In this document: piece by piece, positions 1-8,000 of the stretch
How the letters are laid out: every line of letters starts with the position of its first letter
Numbering within the stretch: the stretch's first letter is position 1
From: Clostridia bacterium
Lineage (GTDB): Bacteria; Bacillota; Clostridia; Oscillospirales; Acutalibacteraceae
Reading direction: 5' to 3'
Assembly: GCA_017521125.1 (NCBI GenBank)
Contig: JAFXDV010000012.1
Coordinates: 1-64,000 of the forward strand
DNA length: 64,000 nucleotides
Translations under genes and position numbers: made by a program
The notes under the pieces: generated by a model
Database searches by the model: none
What the model saw: only the letters and a program-made list of their open reading frames with translations
What the model was told of the DNA's origin: nothing

Positions 1-179
1 GAATAGGTTAGGCGAAACAATTCTGTTTCGCCACAAAATCTTTGATTTTGCGACAAATTTTTACTAAAAATTTGTCCTATCCCATTGCAATGAATGTTGT
101 GCAAAATTAAATATTAGAATTTAATTTTGCCAAAGCCACTTCTAAAGTGGCTTGTCGGAACGCTTTTGAGCGTTTCGAC
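1..179. repeat. Array of six consecutive hairpins at the feoB 3' end
   Basis: Six perfect or near-perfect inverted repeats follow one another: 11-19/24-32 (9 bp, 4-nt loop), 34-40/44-50 (7 bp), 52-62/66-76 (11 bp), 101-112/119-130 (12 bp), 133-141/145-153 (9 bp) and 154-164/169-179 (11 bp with one G-T pair). ATAGG at 3-7 can also pair with CCTAT at 76-80 to close the first three. The stems are unrelated in sequence, so this is repeated architecture and not a repeated sequence. The last two lie in the feoB coding end, and the three-base loop of the fifth is exactly the feoB stop codon. Poly-T tracts typical of a terminator are missing, so a simple terminator does not explain it. Function unknown. 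Confidence 0.8.
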
Positions 180-2139
180 TAACTACAATCATTATAATAG
201 CAATCATAACCGTTACGGCAACAGCACCGCCGATGGCTGCACCGATATTAAGCGTACCGCCTACGATAAGAGTACCGAATGTATAAACAAGATATGCTAC
301 GGTGTAACCTATGCTAAGCTGGAGACCGATACCGCCCCAAAGCCACTTTGCGCTCTTCATTTCGGAGTTCATTGCACCGATAGCCGCAAAGCAAGGGGGA
401 GTGTAAAGATTAAACATTAAATACGCAAGAGCCGCAATCTTGGTAATTGCCATAATACCTGCAACCTCTGTCCCTGCGCCTTCCATCATAGCGAGTTCTT
501 CGGTGTCAATAAGGTTGTCAAGTCCCACAAAGCAAACCGCAAGTGTGCCGACAACGTTTTCTTTAGCGATAAATCCGGTAACCGCTGCTGCCGCCATCTG
601 CCAAGAAAGAACACCAATGATAGGAACAAGTAAATAAGCAAAGGGAGAAGCAATGGTAGCAAGAATAGACTGATCGGCACTTTCTGCAACTGCAAAACTC
701 CAAGTAAAGGTCTGCATAAGCTGTACCGCCATATTGCAAAGAAGGATAATCGTTGCAGCTTTTACAATATAAGCCCAACCACGAGAACACATTGACTTGA
801 ACGCAAGCCAAAGAGAAGGGGCTTTATATTCAGGAAGTTCTATGATAAAGAATGACTTTCGAGCACGATAACCTGTAATAGCATTGATAAGCAAAGCACC
901 AAGGAAAATAAGCACAATACCTGAAAAATACATGAGTGCGCTAACCCATCCTGCGTTGTCAAAGAAAGCGCCTGCAAACAGTGCGATAACGGGAATTTTT
1001 GCGCCGCAAGGCATAAAAGGAGCAAGCATAGCGGTGGCTCTGCGCTCACGCTCGTTGCGGATAGTGCGGCTTGCCATAATACCGGGAACGGCACAACCTA
1101 CAGTAATTACGAAAGGAATAACTGACTTGCCGGAAAGTCCTACCTTTTTGAAGATAGGGTCAAGCACAACAGCGGCACGAGACATATAGCCGCAATCTTC
1201 TAAAAGAGCAATAAGGAAATACATTACCATAACAAGAGGAAGGAAGCCTACAACAGCAGCAACACCGCCGATAATACCATCAACTACAATGGCTTGTAAA
1301 AGTGGGTGTGCATTTGTTAAGAGTTCTCCAATATAACCTTGGAACGATTCGACTGCACCTGCTAATATACCTTCAAGCCACTTGCCAAGTCCAAGAGGGC
1401 CTTCTGCCTGAGAAATATGGAACACAAGGAACATAACAGCGGCAAAAATCGGAATACCAAGCCACTTGTTTGTGAGAACGGCATCGATCTTATCGCCGAT
1501 GTTCTTATCCTTGGTAAGAACTTTACGGGTTTCAACGTCTTTTACAATTTTATTTACAAACTCAAAGCGTTTACGGTCAGCGGCTTCAACTGCGTCCTTG
1601 TCGGTGAGGTCAATGTCACCCTGTATGTAAGGTGGGTTATGCTCTTTACCTATTTGTTTGGTAGCAGCTTCAATAAGGGATTTTAAACCGTCTGCAGATA
1701 TGGAAACTGTTTTGATAACAGGACATCCGAGCTTTTGTGATAGAGTGTCGACGTCAATCTTATTGCCCTTCTTTTCACCAACATCACTCTTATTCAAAGC
1801 AACAACAACTGGAATTCCAAGCTCCAGAAGCTGAGTGGTGAAGAAAAGACTTCGGCTGAGATTATCTGCATCAACGATGTTGATAATGACATCGGGATTT
1901 TCGTTTTTTACGTAAGAGCTTGTAATGCTTTCCTCGCTTGTAAACGGCGACATAGAGTATGCACCGGGAAGGTCAACGGCAGTAATCTGCTGATTTCTTG
2001 CATACGCTTTCTTAATAGGGTGTTCTTTTTTGTCAACTGTAACACCTGCCCAGTTACCAACCTTCTCATTAGAGCCGGTCAGGGCATTGTACATTGTGGT
2101 TTTACCTGAGTTCGGATTGCCTGTTAAAGCAATTTTCAT
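142..2139 (-). CDS. feoB: Ferrous iron transporter FeoB
   Basis: GTP-dependent Fe(II) uptake permease of the cytoplasmic membrane. The N-terminal G domain shows GNPNSGKTT (residues 7-15), DLPG near residue 58 and NKSD near 118. A helical insertion and a polytopic region follow, with the duplicated Gate motifs around GCAVPG and PCGAK. At about 665 residues it is normal to slightly short for the family. I start at 2139 because AGGAGG lies 9 bases upstream; the longer frame to 2199 has no ribosome binding site, and the ATG at 2148 abuts the AGGAGG. It lies downstream of feoA, with a hairpin, an operator and a possible own promoter between them. The extreme C-terminus (RNAQKRSDKPL) is encoded by hairpin sequence and looks like a tail gained by reading into the array. 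Confidence 0.96.
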   Translation of the reverse strand: MKIALTGNPNSGKTTMYNALTGSNEKVGNWAGVTVDKKEHPIKKAYARNQQITAVDLPGAYSMSPFTSEESITSSYVKNENPDVIINIVDADNLSRSLFFTTQLLELGIPVVVALNKSDVGEKKGNKIDVDTLSQKLGCPVIKTVSISADGLKSLIEAATKQIGKEHNPPYIQGDIDLTDKDAVEAADRKRFEFVNKIVKDVETRKVLTKDKNIGDKIDAVLTNKWLGIPIFAAVMFLVFHISQAEGPLGLGKWLEGILAGAVESFQGYIGELLTNAHPLLQAIVVDGIIGGVAAVVGFLPLVMVMYFLIALLEDCGYMSRAAVVLDPIFKKVGLSGKSVIPFVITVGCAVPGIMASRTIRNERERRATAMLAPFMPCGAKIPVIALFAGAFFDNAGWVSALMYFSGIVLIFLGALLINAITGYRARKSFFIIELPEYKAPSLWLAFKSMCSRGWAYIVKAATIILLCNMAVQLMQTFTWSFAVAESADQSILATIASPFAYLLVPIIGVLSWQMAAAAVTGFIAKENVVGTLAVCFVGLDNLIDTEELAMMEGAGTEVAGIMAITKIAALAYLMFNLYTPPCFAAIGAMNSEMKSAKWLWGGIGLQLSIGYTVAYLVYTFGTLIVGGTLNIGAAIGGAVAVTVMIAIIMIVVSRNAQKRSDKPL

Positions 2140-2166
2140 TGGTTTCATCCTCCTACTTCTTAACTT

Positions 2167-2195
2167 TATATAAATCCTATTGGATAAAGTTACAA
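2167..2195 (-). promoter_or_regulatory. Possible feoB-proximal promoter
   Basis: On the minus strand TTGTAA (2195-2190) and TATATA (2172-2167) are 17 bases apart, about 28 bases upstream of the feoB start. The match is moderate. The metal operator at 2201-2218 lies just upstream of the -35. Confidence 0.45.
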
Positions 2196-2200
2196 ACACG

Positions 2201-2218
2201 AGTTAGCGGTTGCTAACT
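2201..2218. promoter_or_regulatory. Metal-regulator operator, copy 1 (feoB)
   Basis: AGTTAGC GGTT GCTAACT is a perfect 7-bp inverted repeat with a 4-bp spacer. The GTTAGC-N4-GCTAAC core is also present upstream of feoA. It resembles the TTAGG-type palindromes bound by iron-dependent DtxR/IdeR proteins, and a DtxR-family gene is divergent from feoA. Binding is inferred. Confidence 0.72.
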
Positions 2219-2230
2219 GACGGGCTAAAA

Positions 2231-2250
2231 AAATAAGCCGTAGCTTATTC
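2231..2250 (-). terminator. Hairpin between feoA and feoB (attenuator)
   Basis: Stem 2232-2238/2243-2249 with a CGTA loop. On the minus strand it is followed by a run of seven T. It sits just after the feoA stop and could reduce read-through into feoB, making the two genes unequal in expression. Confidence 0.6.
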
Positions 2251-2257
2251 TTTTATA

Positions 2258-2470
2258 TTATACAATAATGGCTTCTGCCAACTGCTTGTCGATATTATAA
2301 CGAGCATCTTTAATAGACACGGTGCAACCGCCTTTGCGGTGGGCAATCACTGTGATGGTTTCACCACTATAACAACCGAGAGAAAACAAAAAAGCATTTA
2401 GTTCTTCATCATCTGTGTTGATTTGGCTTATAATGTATTCTTTTCCTTCTTCTACTTCTCTCAAATTCAT
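2258..2470 (-). CDS. feoA: FeoA domain protein
   Basis: Small cytoplasmic partner of FeoB with an SH3-like beta-barrel fold, thought to bind the FeoB G domain or help assemble the complex. The protein is about 70 residues, typical for a lone FeoA, and shows the family pattern of a short N-terminal strand, an LGCYSGETITV turn and a C-terminal CTVSIKDARYNIDKQLAEAIIV stretch. I start at the ATG at 2470, which has GGTGG about 8 bases upstream; an in-frame ATG at 2485 has no site. It is transcribed first in the feo operon from a consensus promoter carrying two operators. Confidence 0.9.
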   Translation of the reverse strand: MNLREVEEGKEYIISQINTDDEELNAFLFSLGCYSGETITVIAHRKGGCTVSIKDARYNIDKQLAEAIIV

Positions 2471-2495
2471 ATCATTTACCACCATATTATATAGA

Positions 2496-2513
2496 GGTTA
2501 GTTTCTGCTAACC
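2496..2513. promoter_or_regulatory. Metal-regulator operator, copy 2 (feoA leader)
   Basis: GGTTAG at 2496-2501 and CTAACC at 2508-2513 form an inverted repeat with a 6-bp spacer. It is a variant of the copies at 2201 and 2531 with one core position changed, and lies about 35 bp downstream of the feoA start of transcription. Confidence 0.65.
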
Positions 2514-2530
2514 GCTATTTTTAAAATATA

Positions 2531-2546
2531 GTTAGCCACCGCTAAC
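2531..2546. promoter_or_regulatory. Metal-regulator operator, copy 3 (feoA promoter)
   Basis: GTTAGC CACC GCTAAC is a perfect 6-bp inverted repeat. It begins about 9 bp after the -10 box of the feoA promoter, covering the expected transcription start. This position fits repression by a metal-loaded DtxR-type protein. Confidence 0.75.
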
Positions 2547-2554
2547 CTCAATAT

Positions 2555-2583
2555 ATTATAATGGGATTTCCTTGATTTGTCAA
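2555..2583 (-). promoter_or_regulatory. feoA promoter
   Basis: On the minus strand TTGACA (2583-2578) and TATAAT (2560-2555) are separated by exactly 17 bases, a perfect sigma-A type promoter. Operators lie immediately downstream. Confidence 0.85.
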
Positions 2584-2709
2584 TAATTTTTTTAGAAAAT
2601 TTATCCTTTTTTATGGACTTTGTGAATATCTACGCAAGGATATAATTGATTTTTCACTTTTTTTGTGGTATCCTTACAATGATAGTTAGTTTGATTTGGA
2701 GTGTGGATT

Positions 2710-3075
2710 ATGGGATTAAAATCTTCTGGCGAGATGTATCTCGAAACTATATATGTCCTTAGTCAGAAAAAATCGTCTGTTCGTTCTATTGATATAGCAG
2801 AACATATGAATTATTCTAAACCAAGCGTTAGCCGTGCCGTAGGAATTTTAAAGAATGAAAATTACATTGCGGTTGACAAAGAAGGATATATAACTCTGAC
2901 TGATAAAGGGTTTGTGCTTGCGCAGAAAATATACGAACGCCACACCGTATTAAGCAAGGTCCTTATGCTTCTTGGAGTTGATGAAGAAACAGCCTCTGAG
3001 GATGCTTGTAGGATAGAACACGTTATCAGTGATAGATCTTTTAAAACCATCAAAGACTTTATAAAAGATAAATAA
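2710..3075 (+). CDS. DtxR/MntR-family metal-dependent regulator
   Basis: Transcriptional repressor expected to use Fe(II) or Mn(II) as co-repressor. Residues 1-60 form the winged helix (SSGEMYLETIYVLSQ, then SVRSIDIAEHMNYSKPSVSRAV), followed by the alpha-helical dimerisation and metal-binding region with the E-R-H pattern (AQKIYERHTVLSKVLMLLGV, DACRIEHVISD). It is 121 residues and lacks an SH3-like third domain, as in MntR-size members. I choose the ATG at 2710, with GGAG 8 bases upstream; a GTG at 2701 overlaps that site. It is divergent from feoAB, whose control regions carry three palindromes, so it is the likely feo regulator. A half-site-like GTTAG lies at 2684, suggesting autoregulation. 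Confidence 0.88.
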   Translation: MGLKSSGEMYLETIYVLSQKKSSVRSIDIAEHMNYSKPSVSRAVGILKNENYIAVDKEGYITLTDKGFVLAQKIYERHTVLSKVLMLLGVDEETASEDACRIEHVISDRSFKTIKDFIKDK

Positions 3076-3127
3076 AAAATCATCCGTTTGCACGTCTTGT
3101 AAAACGTGGAAACGGATGTTTCTTTTT
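3076..3127. terminator. Bidirectional terminator
   Basis: Stem 3081-3095/3104-3118 with one mismatch and an 8-nt loop, flanked by an A run on the left and a T-rich run on the right. It separates the convergent regulator gene and AEC permease gene. Confidence 0.85.
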
Positions 3128-3128
3128 A

Positions 3129-4052
3129 TTATAAAGATTGTGCCAATGCTACAATAATCGGCATAGTTAAAATTGATAAAATAGTCGTAAAGGTAACAAT
3201 GTTAACCGAAAGGTTAGTGTCTGTGTTAAACTTTGTGGCAAACATCGATGTAGCGGCAGCAGTAGGAGCACTGGCTCCGATAGTCAGAGCAACAAGCATA
3301 GGCCCTCTGATGCCCATAAACCACAAAGCAAATAAGGCCGCAAGTGGAATAACAAGAAGTCTCAGTAGTGCCACACCATAAACGCTCTTATCTTTAAAGG
3401 TTTTAACAATGTCGCTTTGAGAGAGATAAAAGCCTATAACTATCATAGCAAGAGGAGTGTTTAAAACCGACATTCCGGACACAACGTCTCCTATAATTCC
3501 ATCAATGTTTATAGAGAAAATGAAAATTATAAATCCAATGACAGTGCCTAAAATACCAGGGTTGAAAAGCACCTTTTTGCCTGATAAAAGCTTTTTGTCG
3601 CCACTCATACAAAGAATGCCGTAGGTCCATACCACAATGTTGAAAACTGAAACGTAAATTGAGCCGTAAAACAGGCCGTCGGCGCCAAGCACCGCTTCCT
3701 GTAGGGGAAGACCCATATAACCCGCATTAGAAAAGACGGTAGCAAAGCGTAAAACCCTCTTGCGTTTCTCGTCGTTTCCTTTGAAAATTAAATGAGCCAC
3801 AGCGATAGAAACAGCGTGAATAGCCAAAATTAAGGCGAAACAAAGGAGTAGTTTTTTAAGTTCTCCCGAATCAAAAGGTCTTCTGAAAGAGTTGATAATA
3901 ACACAAGGGGTAACAAACATTAAAACAATGTCGGCTACAACCTTAGAACCACCCTCGGTTATAATTTTTCTTTTCCCACCAACAAAGCCAAAGGACATAA
4001 ACAGGAAAAGGGTTAAAACCTGAACAAATACAGTTAAAAAATTATTTACCAT
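3129..4052 (-). CDS. AEC-family permease
   Basis: Integral membrane carrier of the auxin efflux carrier family (PF03547), whose bacterial members export or exchange organic acids such as malate, and sometimes amino acids. The 307 residues contain about ten hydrophobic helices arranged as two halves, with the start MVNNFLTVFVQVLTLFLFMSF forming the first. The ATG lies one base downstream of the galT stop, and its GGTGA ribosome binding site is inside galT, so the two genes are probably translationally coupled. Substrate cannot be read from sequence; the galT link suggests sugar or fermentation-acid metabolism. Confidence 0.88.
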   Translation of the reverse strand: MVNNFLTVFVQVLTLFLFMSFGFVGGKRKIITEGGSKVVADIVLMFVTPCVIINSFRRPFDSGELKKLLLCFALILAIHAVSIAVAHLIFKGNDEKRKRVLRFATVFSNAGYMGLPLQEAVLGADGLFYGSIYVSVFNIVVWTYGILCMSGDKKLLSGKKVLFNPGILGTVIGFIIFIFSINIDGIIGDVVSGMSVLNTPLAMIVIGFYLSQSDIVKTFKDKSVYGVALLRLLVIPLAALFALWFMGIRGPMLVALTIGASAPTAAATSMFATKFNTDTNLSVNIVTFTTILSILTMPIIVALAQSL

Positions 4053-4053
4053 C

Positions 4054-5544
4054 TTATTTCACCGATTTTGTAAATTTGATAAAGGCAGCAAGACCTTCCT
4101 CAGTCTGCTTGTAAACACCTGCATGCTCTAAAACCTTAGAGAAGACAATGCCGATTTCTTCCTTTAGGATATCTTCAACATTATCCTTTGTAATGCTATC
4201 ATATTTAGGGGAAAACTCCTTAACCCACTGAGCGTGAGAAGCGGTAGCCTCGTTTTTAAACAGGTCCTCTCCGTTTACAATAGCATCTGCTAATGCTGCA
4301 ATTTCGGTTTTTAAACGTGCAGGAAGAACAGCAAGACCCATAACCTCAATAAGACCGATGTTTTCCTTCTTTATATGATGAAGCTCAGCGTGGGGATGAT
4401 AAACCCCAAGAGGATGCTCCTCGGTAGTAATATTATTTCTTAAAACTAAGTCAAGCTCAAAGTTTTCTCCATTTTTACGAGCAATAGGAGTAATAGTGTT
4501 GTGTGGTTCTGAGTCGGTCTCGGCAAAAATGAATGCGTCAGGGTCGGAATAGCCTCTCCAGGAGGATAAGATTTTATCTGCAAGGGCGATAATTCTGTCA
4601 GTGTCCTTGCCACTTAGTCGGATAACCGACATAGGCCAGTTAACAATACCTGCCTCAACGTCTTCAAAGCCCTCAAAGGAAACCTTTTGCTTTATAGGAG
4701 CTTTAGCCATAGCAAAGGTGTAATTACCACCTTGGAAATGGTCGTGAGTAAGAATAGAGCCACCCACAATAGGAAGGTCGGCATTTGAACCAACAAAATA
4801 GTGTGGAAACTGTTTAACGAAACTAAAGAGTTTCTTAAACGTGGCGGTATTTATGGCCATTGGAGTATGCTCACTATTAAATACTATACAATGTTCATTA
4901 TAGTAAACGTAAGGAGAATACTGGAAAAACCAATCGGTGTCGTTAATAACAACCGGTATAATGCGATGGTTTTGACGTGCGGGATGATTTACTCTACCTG
5001 CATAACCTTCATTCTCCTTGCAAAGAAGGCACTTAGGATATCCCGACTGAGCCATGGTTTTAGCGGCGGCAATAGCCTTAGGGTCTTTTTCTGGCTTAGA
5101 AAGGTTTATGGTGATATCAAGGTCACCAAAGGGTGTAGAGGTAACCCACTTCATATCCTTCTTTATGCGGTATCTTCTTATATAATCACTGTCACAGCTT
5201 AGCTTGTAATAATAGTCTGTAGCAAGCTTGGGAGATTCCTTGTAAAGTTCATAAAACTTTTTTCTTACCTGACTTGGAGTAGGAAGCAGCAGACCCATAA
5301 GCTTGGTGTCAAAAAGGTCACGGTAAACAATACTATCCTGTATAAGACCTTTTTCTACTGCGTAGTCACAAAGAGCAGTTAAAATCTCCTCTATTTCTGA
5401 TTTTTCTACTACTTCAGGCTCACAGTAATCTGAAAGGCCCAAAGCATCTAAAATACGGTTAGTCATAAAGATTTTGTCATCTTCCTCAAAAAAACCAACC
5501 GATAAACCGTAGTTAATAAGCTGTTTAATCTTTGTGTTAATCAT
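4054..5544 (-). CDS. galT: Galactose-1-phosphate uridylyltransferase, class II
   Basis: Leloir pathway enzyme exchanging UMP between UDP-glucose and galactose-1-phosphate in the cytosol. It is about 496 residues, the size of the Firmicute class II family (PF01087/PF02744), with no close similarity to the short class I enzyme. Recognisable segments are SGYPKCLLCKENEGYAGR, LPIVGGSILTHDHFQGG and HPHAELHH, containing the conserved histidines. I start at MINTKIK (5544), preceded by GGGTGA; the longer reading frame to 5613 runs through the promoter. galK and galE are not next to it; an AEC permease is its only operon partner. Confidence 0.93.
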   Translation of the reverse strand: MINTKIKQLINYGLSVGFFEEDDKIFMTNRILDALGLSDYCEPEVVEKSEIEEILTALCDYAVEKGLIQDSIVYRDLFDTKLMGLLLPTPSQVRKKFYELYKESPKLATDYYYKLSCDSDYIRRYRIKKDMKWVTSTPFGDLDITINLSKPEKDPKAIAAAKTMAQSGYPKCLLCKENEGYAGRVNHPARQNHRIIPVVINDTDWFFQYSPYVYYNEHCIVFNSEHTPMAINTATFKKLFSFVKQFPHYFVGSNADLPIVGGSILTHDHFQGGNYTFAMAKAPIKQKVSFEGFEDVEAGIVNWPMSVIRLSGKDTDRIIALADKILSSWRGYSDPDAFIFAETDSEPHNTITPIARKNGENFELDLVLRNNITTEEHPLGVYHPHAELHHIKKENIGLIEVMGLAVLPARLKTEIAALADAIVNGEDLFKNEATASHAQWVKEFSPKYDSITKDNVEDILKEEIGIVFSKVLEHAGVYKQTEEGLAAFIKFTKSVK

Positions 5545-5563
5545 TTTTATCACCCAAAAAAAG

Positions 5564-5592
5564 ATTATATATTTTTTTAAAAACAAAGTCAA
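5564..5592 (-). promoter_or_regulatory. galT promoter
   Basis: TTGACT (5592-5587) and TATAAT (5569-5564) on the minus strand, 17 bases apart, about 20 bases upstream of the galT start. Confidence 0.78.
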
Positions 5593-5679
5593 TTGTTTTG
5601 GATAATTTTTCAATTTACTATAGAAAATTTTTTTGTTTTGTAATATAATAATAAATAATAAATTATTTGGAGTCAGAAA

Positions 5680-6549
5680 ATGAAGAAAATTGCCGTAATA
5701 GGTTTAGGTTTGATGGGCGGATCAATGGTAAAAGCCCTAAAGAAAAAGGGGAAATATAAACTTGTTGGTTTTGATATTTCCTTTGATACCTTGTCCCTTG
5801 CTCAAAAGGATGGCTTTATTGATGAAATATGGAACGGTAAGGACAAATTAGATAGCGATATTACGGTAGTTGCGCTATCTCCCTCAAAGACAATAGACTT
5901 TATAAATGAAAAGATAAACCTGCTTAAAAAGGGAAGTATTTTAACTGATATTTGTGGTGTTAAAGAAAGCATATGCGCTTTTGCCGAAAAGCAGGCGGAA
6001 AAATATGATATAAACTATGTGGGCGGACACCCAATGGCAGGCAGAGAGTTAAGCGGCTTTTCGAACAGCGTAGAAAACCTGTTTATAAACAGAAGTTATA
6101 TATTAACTAAAACAGATAAAACCAATGAAAATGCGTTGGAAGAACTAAGTGAGATGGCTTATGGTTTAGGGTGTTCTGACATAACCGTTACAACCCCCAA
6201 AAAGCACGATGAAATGATAGCCTATACCTCTCAGCTGCCTCACATTTTAGCAGGAGCTTATGTAAAATCACCTGCAAGTGATGAGCATAAGGGTTTTTCG
6301 GCAGGTAGCTACCACGACGTTTCAAGAGTAGCAAGTGTCGATGAAAATTTGTGGAGCGAACTTTTTTTACTTAACAAAGAAAATCTGCTTATAGAAATAG
6401 ATATCTTACTTAAAAACATTACAGAATACAAAGGAGCACTGATAAGTGAGGACAAGCAGAGAATACTAAATGCGGTTAAAGAAGGACGACTATTAAAAGA
6501 GCGTGATATAATTAAAAACGGTGAGGAAAAACCTCACAATTTTGGATAA
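5680..6549 (+). CDS. tyrA: Prephenate dehydrogenase
   Basis: NAD(P)-dependent oxidative decarboxylation of prephenate to 4-hydroxyphenylpyruvate in tyrosine synthesis. The N-terminal Rossmann domain begins GLGLMGGSMVKALKK (about residues 8-22). VGGHPMAGRELSGF, near residues 118-131, holds the conserved active-site histidine. The C-terminal helical dimer domain follows. At 289 residues it is the monofunctional form without chorismate mutase or an ACT domain, so feedback inhibition by tyrosine through ACT is not expected. GGAG precedes the ATG. It is followed by pncB at 15 bases. Confidence 0.93.
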   Translation: MKKIAVIGLGLMGGSMVKALKKKGKYKLVGFDISFDTLSLAQKDGFIDEIWNGKDKLDSDITVVALSPSKTIDFINEKINLLKKGSILTDICGVKESICAFAEKQAEKYDINYVGGHPMAGRELSGFSNSVENLFINRSYILTKTDKTNENALEELSEMAYGLGCSDITVTTPKKHDEMIAYTSQLPHILAGAYVKSPASDEHKGFSAGSYHDVSRVASVDENLWSELFLLNKENLLIEIDILLKNITEYKGALISEDKQRILNAVKEGRLLKERDIIKNGEEKPHNFG

Positions 6550-6564
6550 AGGGGGGCAATTAAA

Positions 6565-7998
6565 ATGAAAAGAAATTTGAGCATGCTAATGGACCTTTAT
6601 GAGCTCACAATGGCAAACGGTATTTTTCAGAGTGATATGAGGGACACCGTTACATATTTCGATATGTTTTTTAGAAGGGTTCCTGATAACGGCGGTTATG
6701 CTATTATGGCGGGAATTGAGCAGCTTATAGAGTATTTTAACGACCTTCATTTTGATGAAGATGATATTGATTATTTAAGGTCACTAAATCTCTTTAGCCA
6801 AGAGTTTTTAGATTATCTTAAAAACTTTGAGTTTGCCTGTGATGTGTGGGCGGTGCCTGAGGGAACTCCCATTTTCCCAATGGAGCCCATCGTTACCGTA
6901 AGAGGACCTGCTATGCAGGCGTTTATGGTTGAAACTATGGTGCTTCTTACCATTAATCATCAGTCCCTTATCGCTACCAAATCAAATCGCATTTGCACCG
7001 CTGCAGACGGCAGAGTGGTAATGGAATTCGGAGCTAGAAGAGCCCATGGCTATGATGCCGCATATTACGGAGCAAGAGCCGCAATTATCGGAGGATGCAA
7101 GGGAACTTCTTGTGTTAAAACCGCAAAAGATTTTGGGGTAGCGGCTTCGGGCACAATGGCACATAGTTGGGTTCAGCTTTACAAGGATGAGTATACCGCA
7201 TTTAAAACCTATGCAGAGAAATATCCTGACAGTTGCACTCTTTTAATTGATACCTATAACGTTTTAAAATCAGGTGTGCCCAACGCAATTCGCTGCTTTG
7301 ATGAGGTATTAAAGCCTTTAGGCAAAAGACCGAAGGGAGTCAGAATTGATAGCGGAGATATAGCATACCTTTCTAAAAAAGTGAGAAAAGCTCTGGACGA
7401 GGCAGGTTACTCGGACTGTGCAGTAGTTGTATCCAATTCTCTTGACGAGCATCTTATTAAACAGCTTGACGTTCAGGGTGCAAAAATCAATAGCTATGGT
7501 GTAGGCGAAAGACTTATTACTGCATCAAGCGAAGCGGTGTTTGGCGGAGTTTATAAGCTTTCGGCAGTAGAAATGCCTGACGGAACAATAATCCCCAAAA
7601 TCAAGATTAGCGAGAATATTGTCAAAATCACATTACCCGGCGTTAAAATTCCTTGGAGACTTTATGACAGAGAAACAGGAAAGGCTATTGCCGACGTAAT
7701 TTGTATGAATTATGAAAAAATCGATGATACAAAGCCTTATGAAATCTTCGACCCGGTTCACACATGGAAACGCAAAACAGTTACCAACTTTAAGGCTGAA
7801 AAGCTTCAAGTTAAAATTATAGAAAAGGGTAAGCAGATTTACACGTCCCCAAGCGTTAAGGAAATATCAGAATACAGAAAAAATTGCGTAGAAAATCTTT
7901 GGGATGAGGTTAAAAGATTCGAAAATCCACATAATTACTATGTAGACTTATCTCAGGACCTTTGGGATTTAAGAGCAAAACTTTTAGGAGAACACTAA
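6565..7998 (+). CDS. pncB: Nicotinate phosphoribosyltransferase
   Basis: First step of the Preiss-Handler NAD salvage route: nicotinate plus PRPP (with ATP) to nicotinate mononucleotide. The start LSMLMDLYELTMANGIF and the segment FGARRAHGYDAA are typical; SGTMAHSWVQLY holds the family's conserved histidine; RIDSGDIAYLSKK and VGERLITASSEAVFGGVYKL form the barrel end. 477 residues, normal. The ribosome binding site is GGGGGG-like, 8 bases upstream. NadE lies 11 kb downstream, so both steps around NAD formation are in this window but in separate operons. Confidence 0.95.
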   Translation: MKRNLSMLMDLYELTMANGIFQSDMRDTVTYFDMFFRRVPDNGGYAIMAGIEQLIEYFNDLHFDEDDIDYLRSLNLFSQEFLDYLKNFEFACDVWAVPEGTPIFPMEPIVTVRGPAMQAFMVETMVLLTINHQSLIATKSNRICTAADGRVVMEFGARRAHGYDAAYYGARAAIIGGCKGTSCVKTAKDFGVAASGTMAHSWVQLYKDEYTAFKTYAEKYPDSCTLLIDTYNVLKSGVPNAIRCFDEVLKPLGKRPKGVRIDSGDIAYLSKKVRKALDEAGYSDCAVVVSNSLDEHLIKQLDVQGAKINSYGVGERLITASSEAVFGGVYKLSAVEMPDGTIIPKIKISENIVKITLPGVKIPWRLYDRETGKAIADVICMNYEKIDDTKPYEIFDPVHTWKRKTVTNFKAEKLQVKIIEKGKQIYTSPSVKEISEYRKNCVENLWDEVKRFENPHNYYVDLSQDLWDLRAKLLGEH

Positions 7999-8000
7999 AG

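Noticed and set aside
1..179. CRISPR array or integron attC sites
   Set aside because: The hairpin arms differ from one another, there is no constant repeat or spacer length, and no cas or integrase genes are present.
127..420. Plus-strand frame opposite the feoB 3' end
   Set aside because: It is antisense to a confident feoB coding region, has no ribosome binding site, and starts in the hairpin array.
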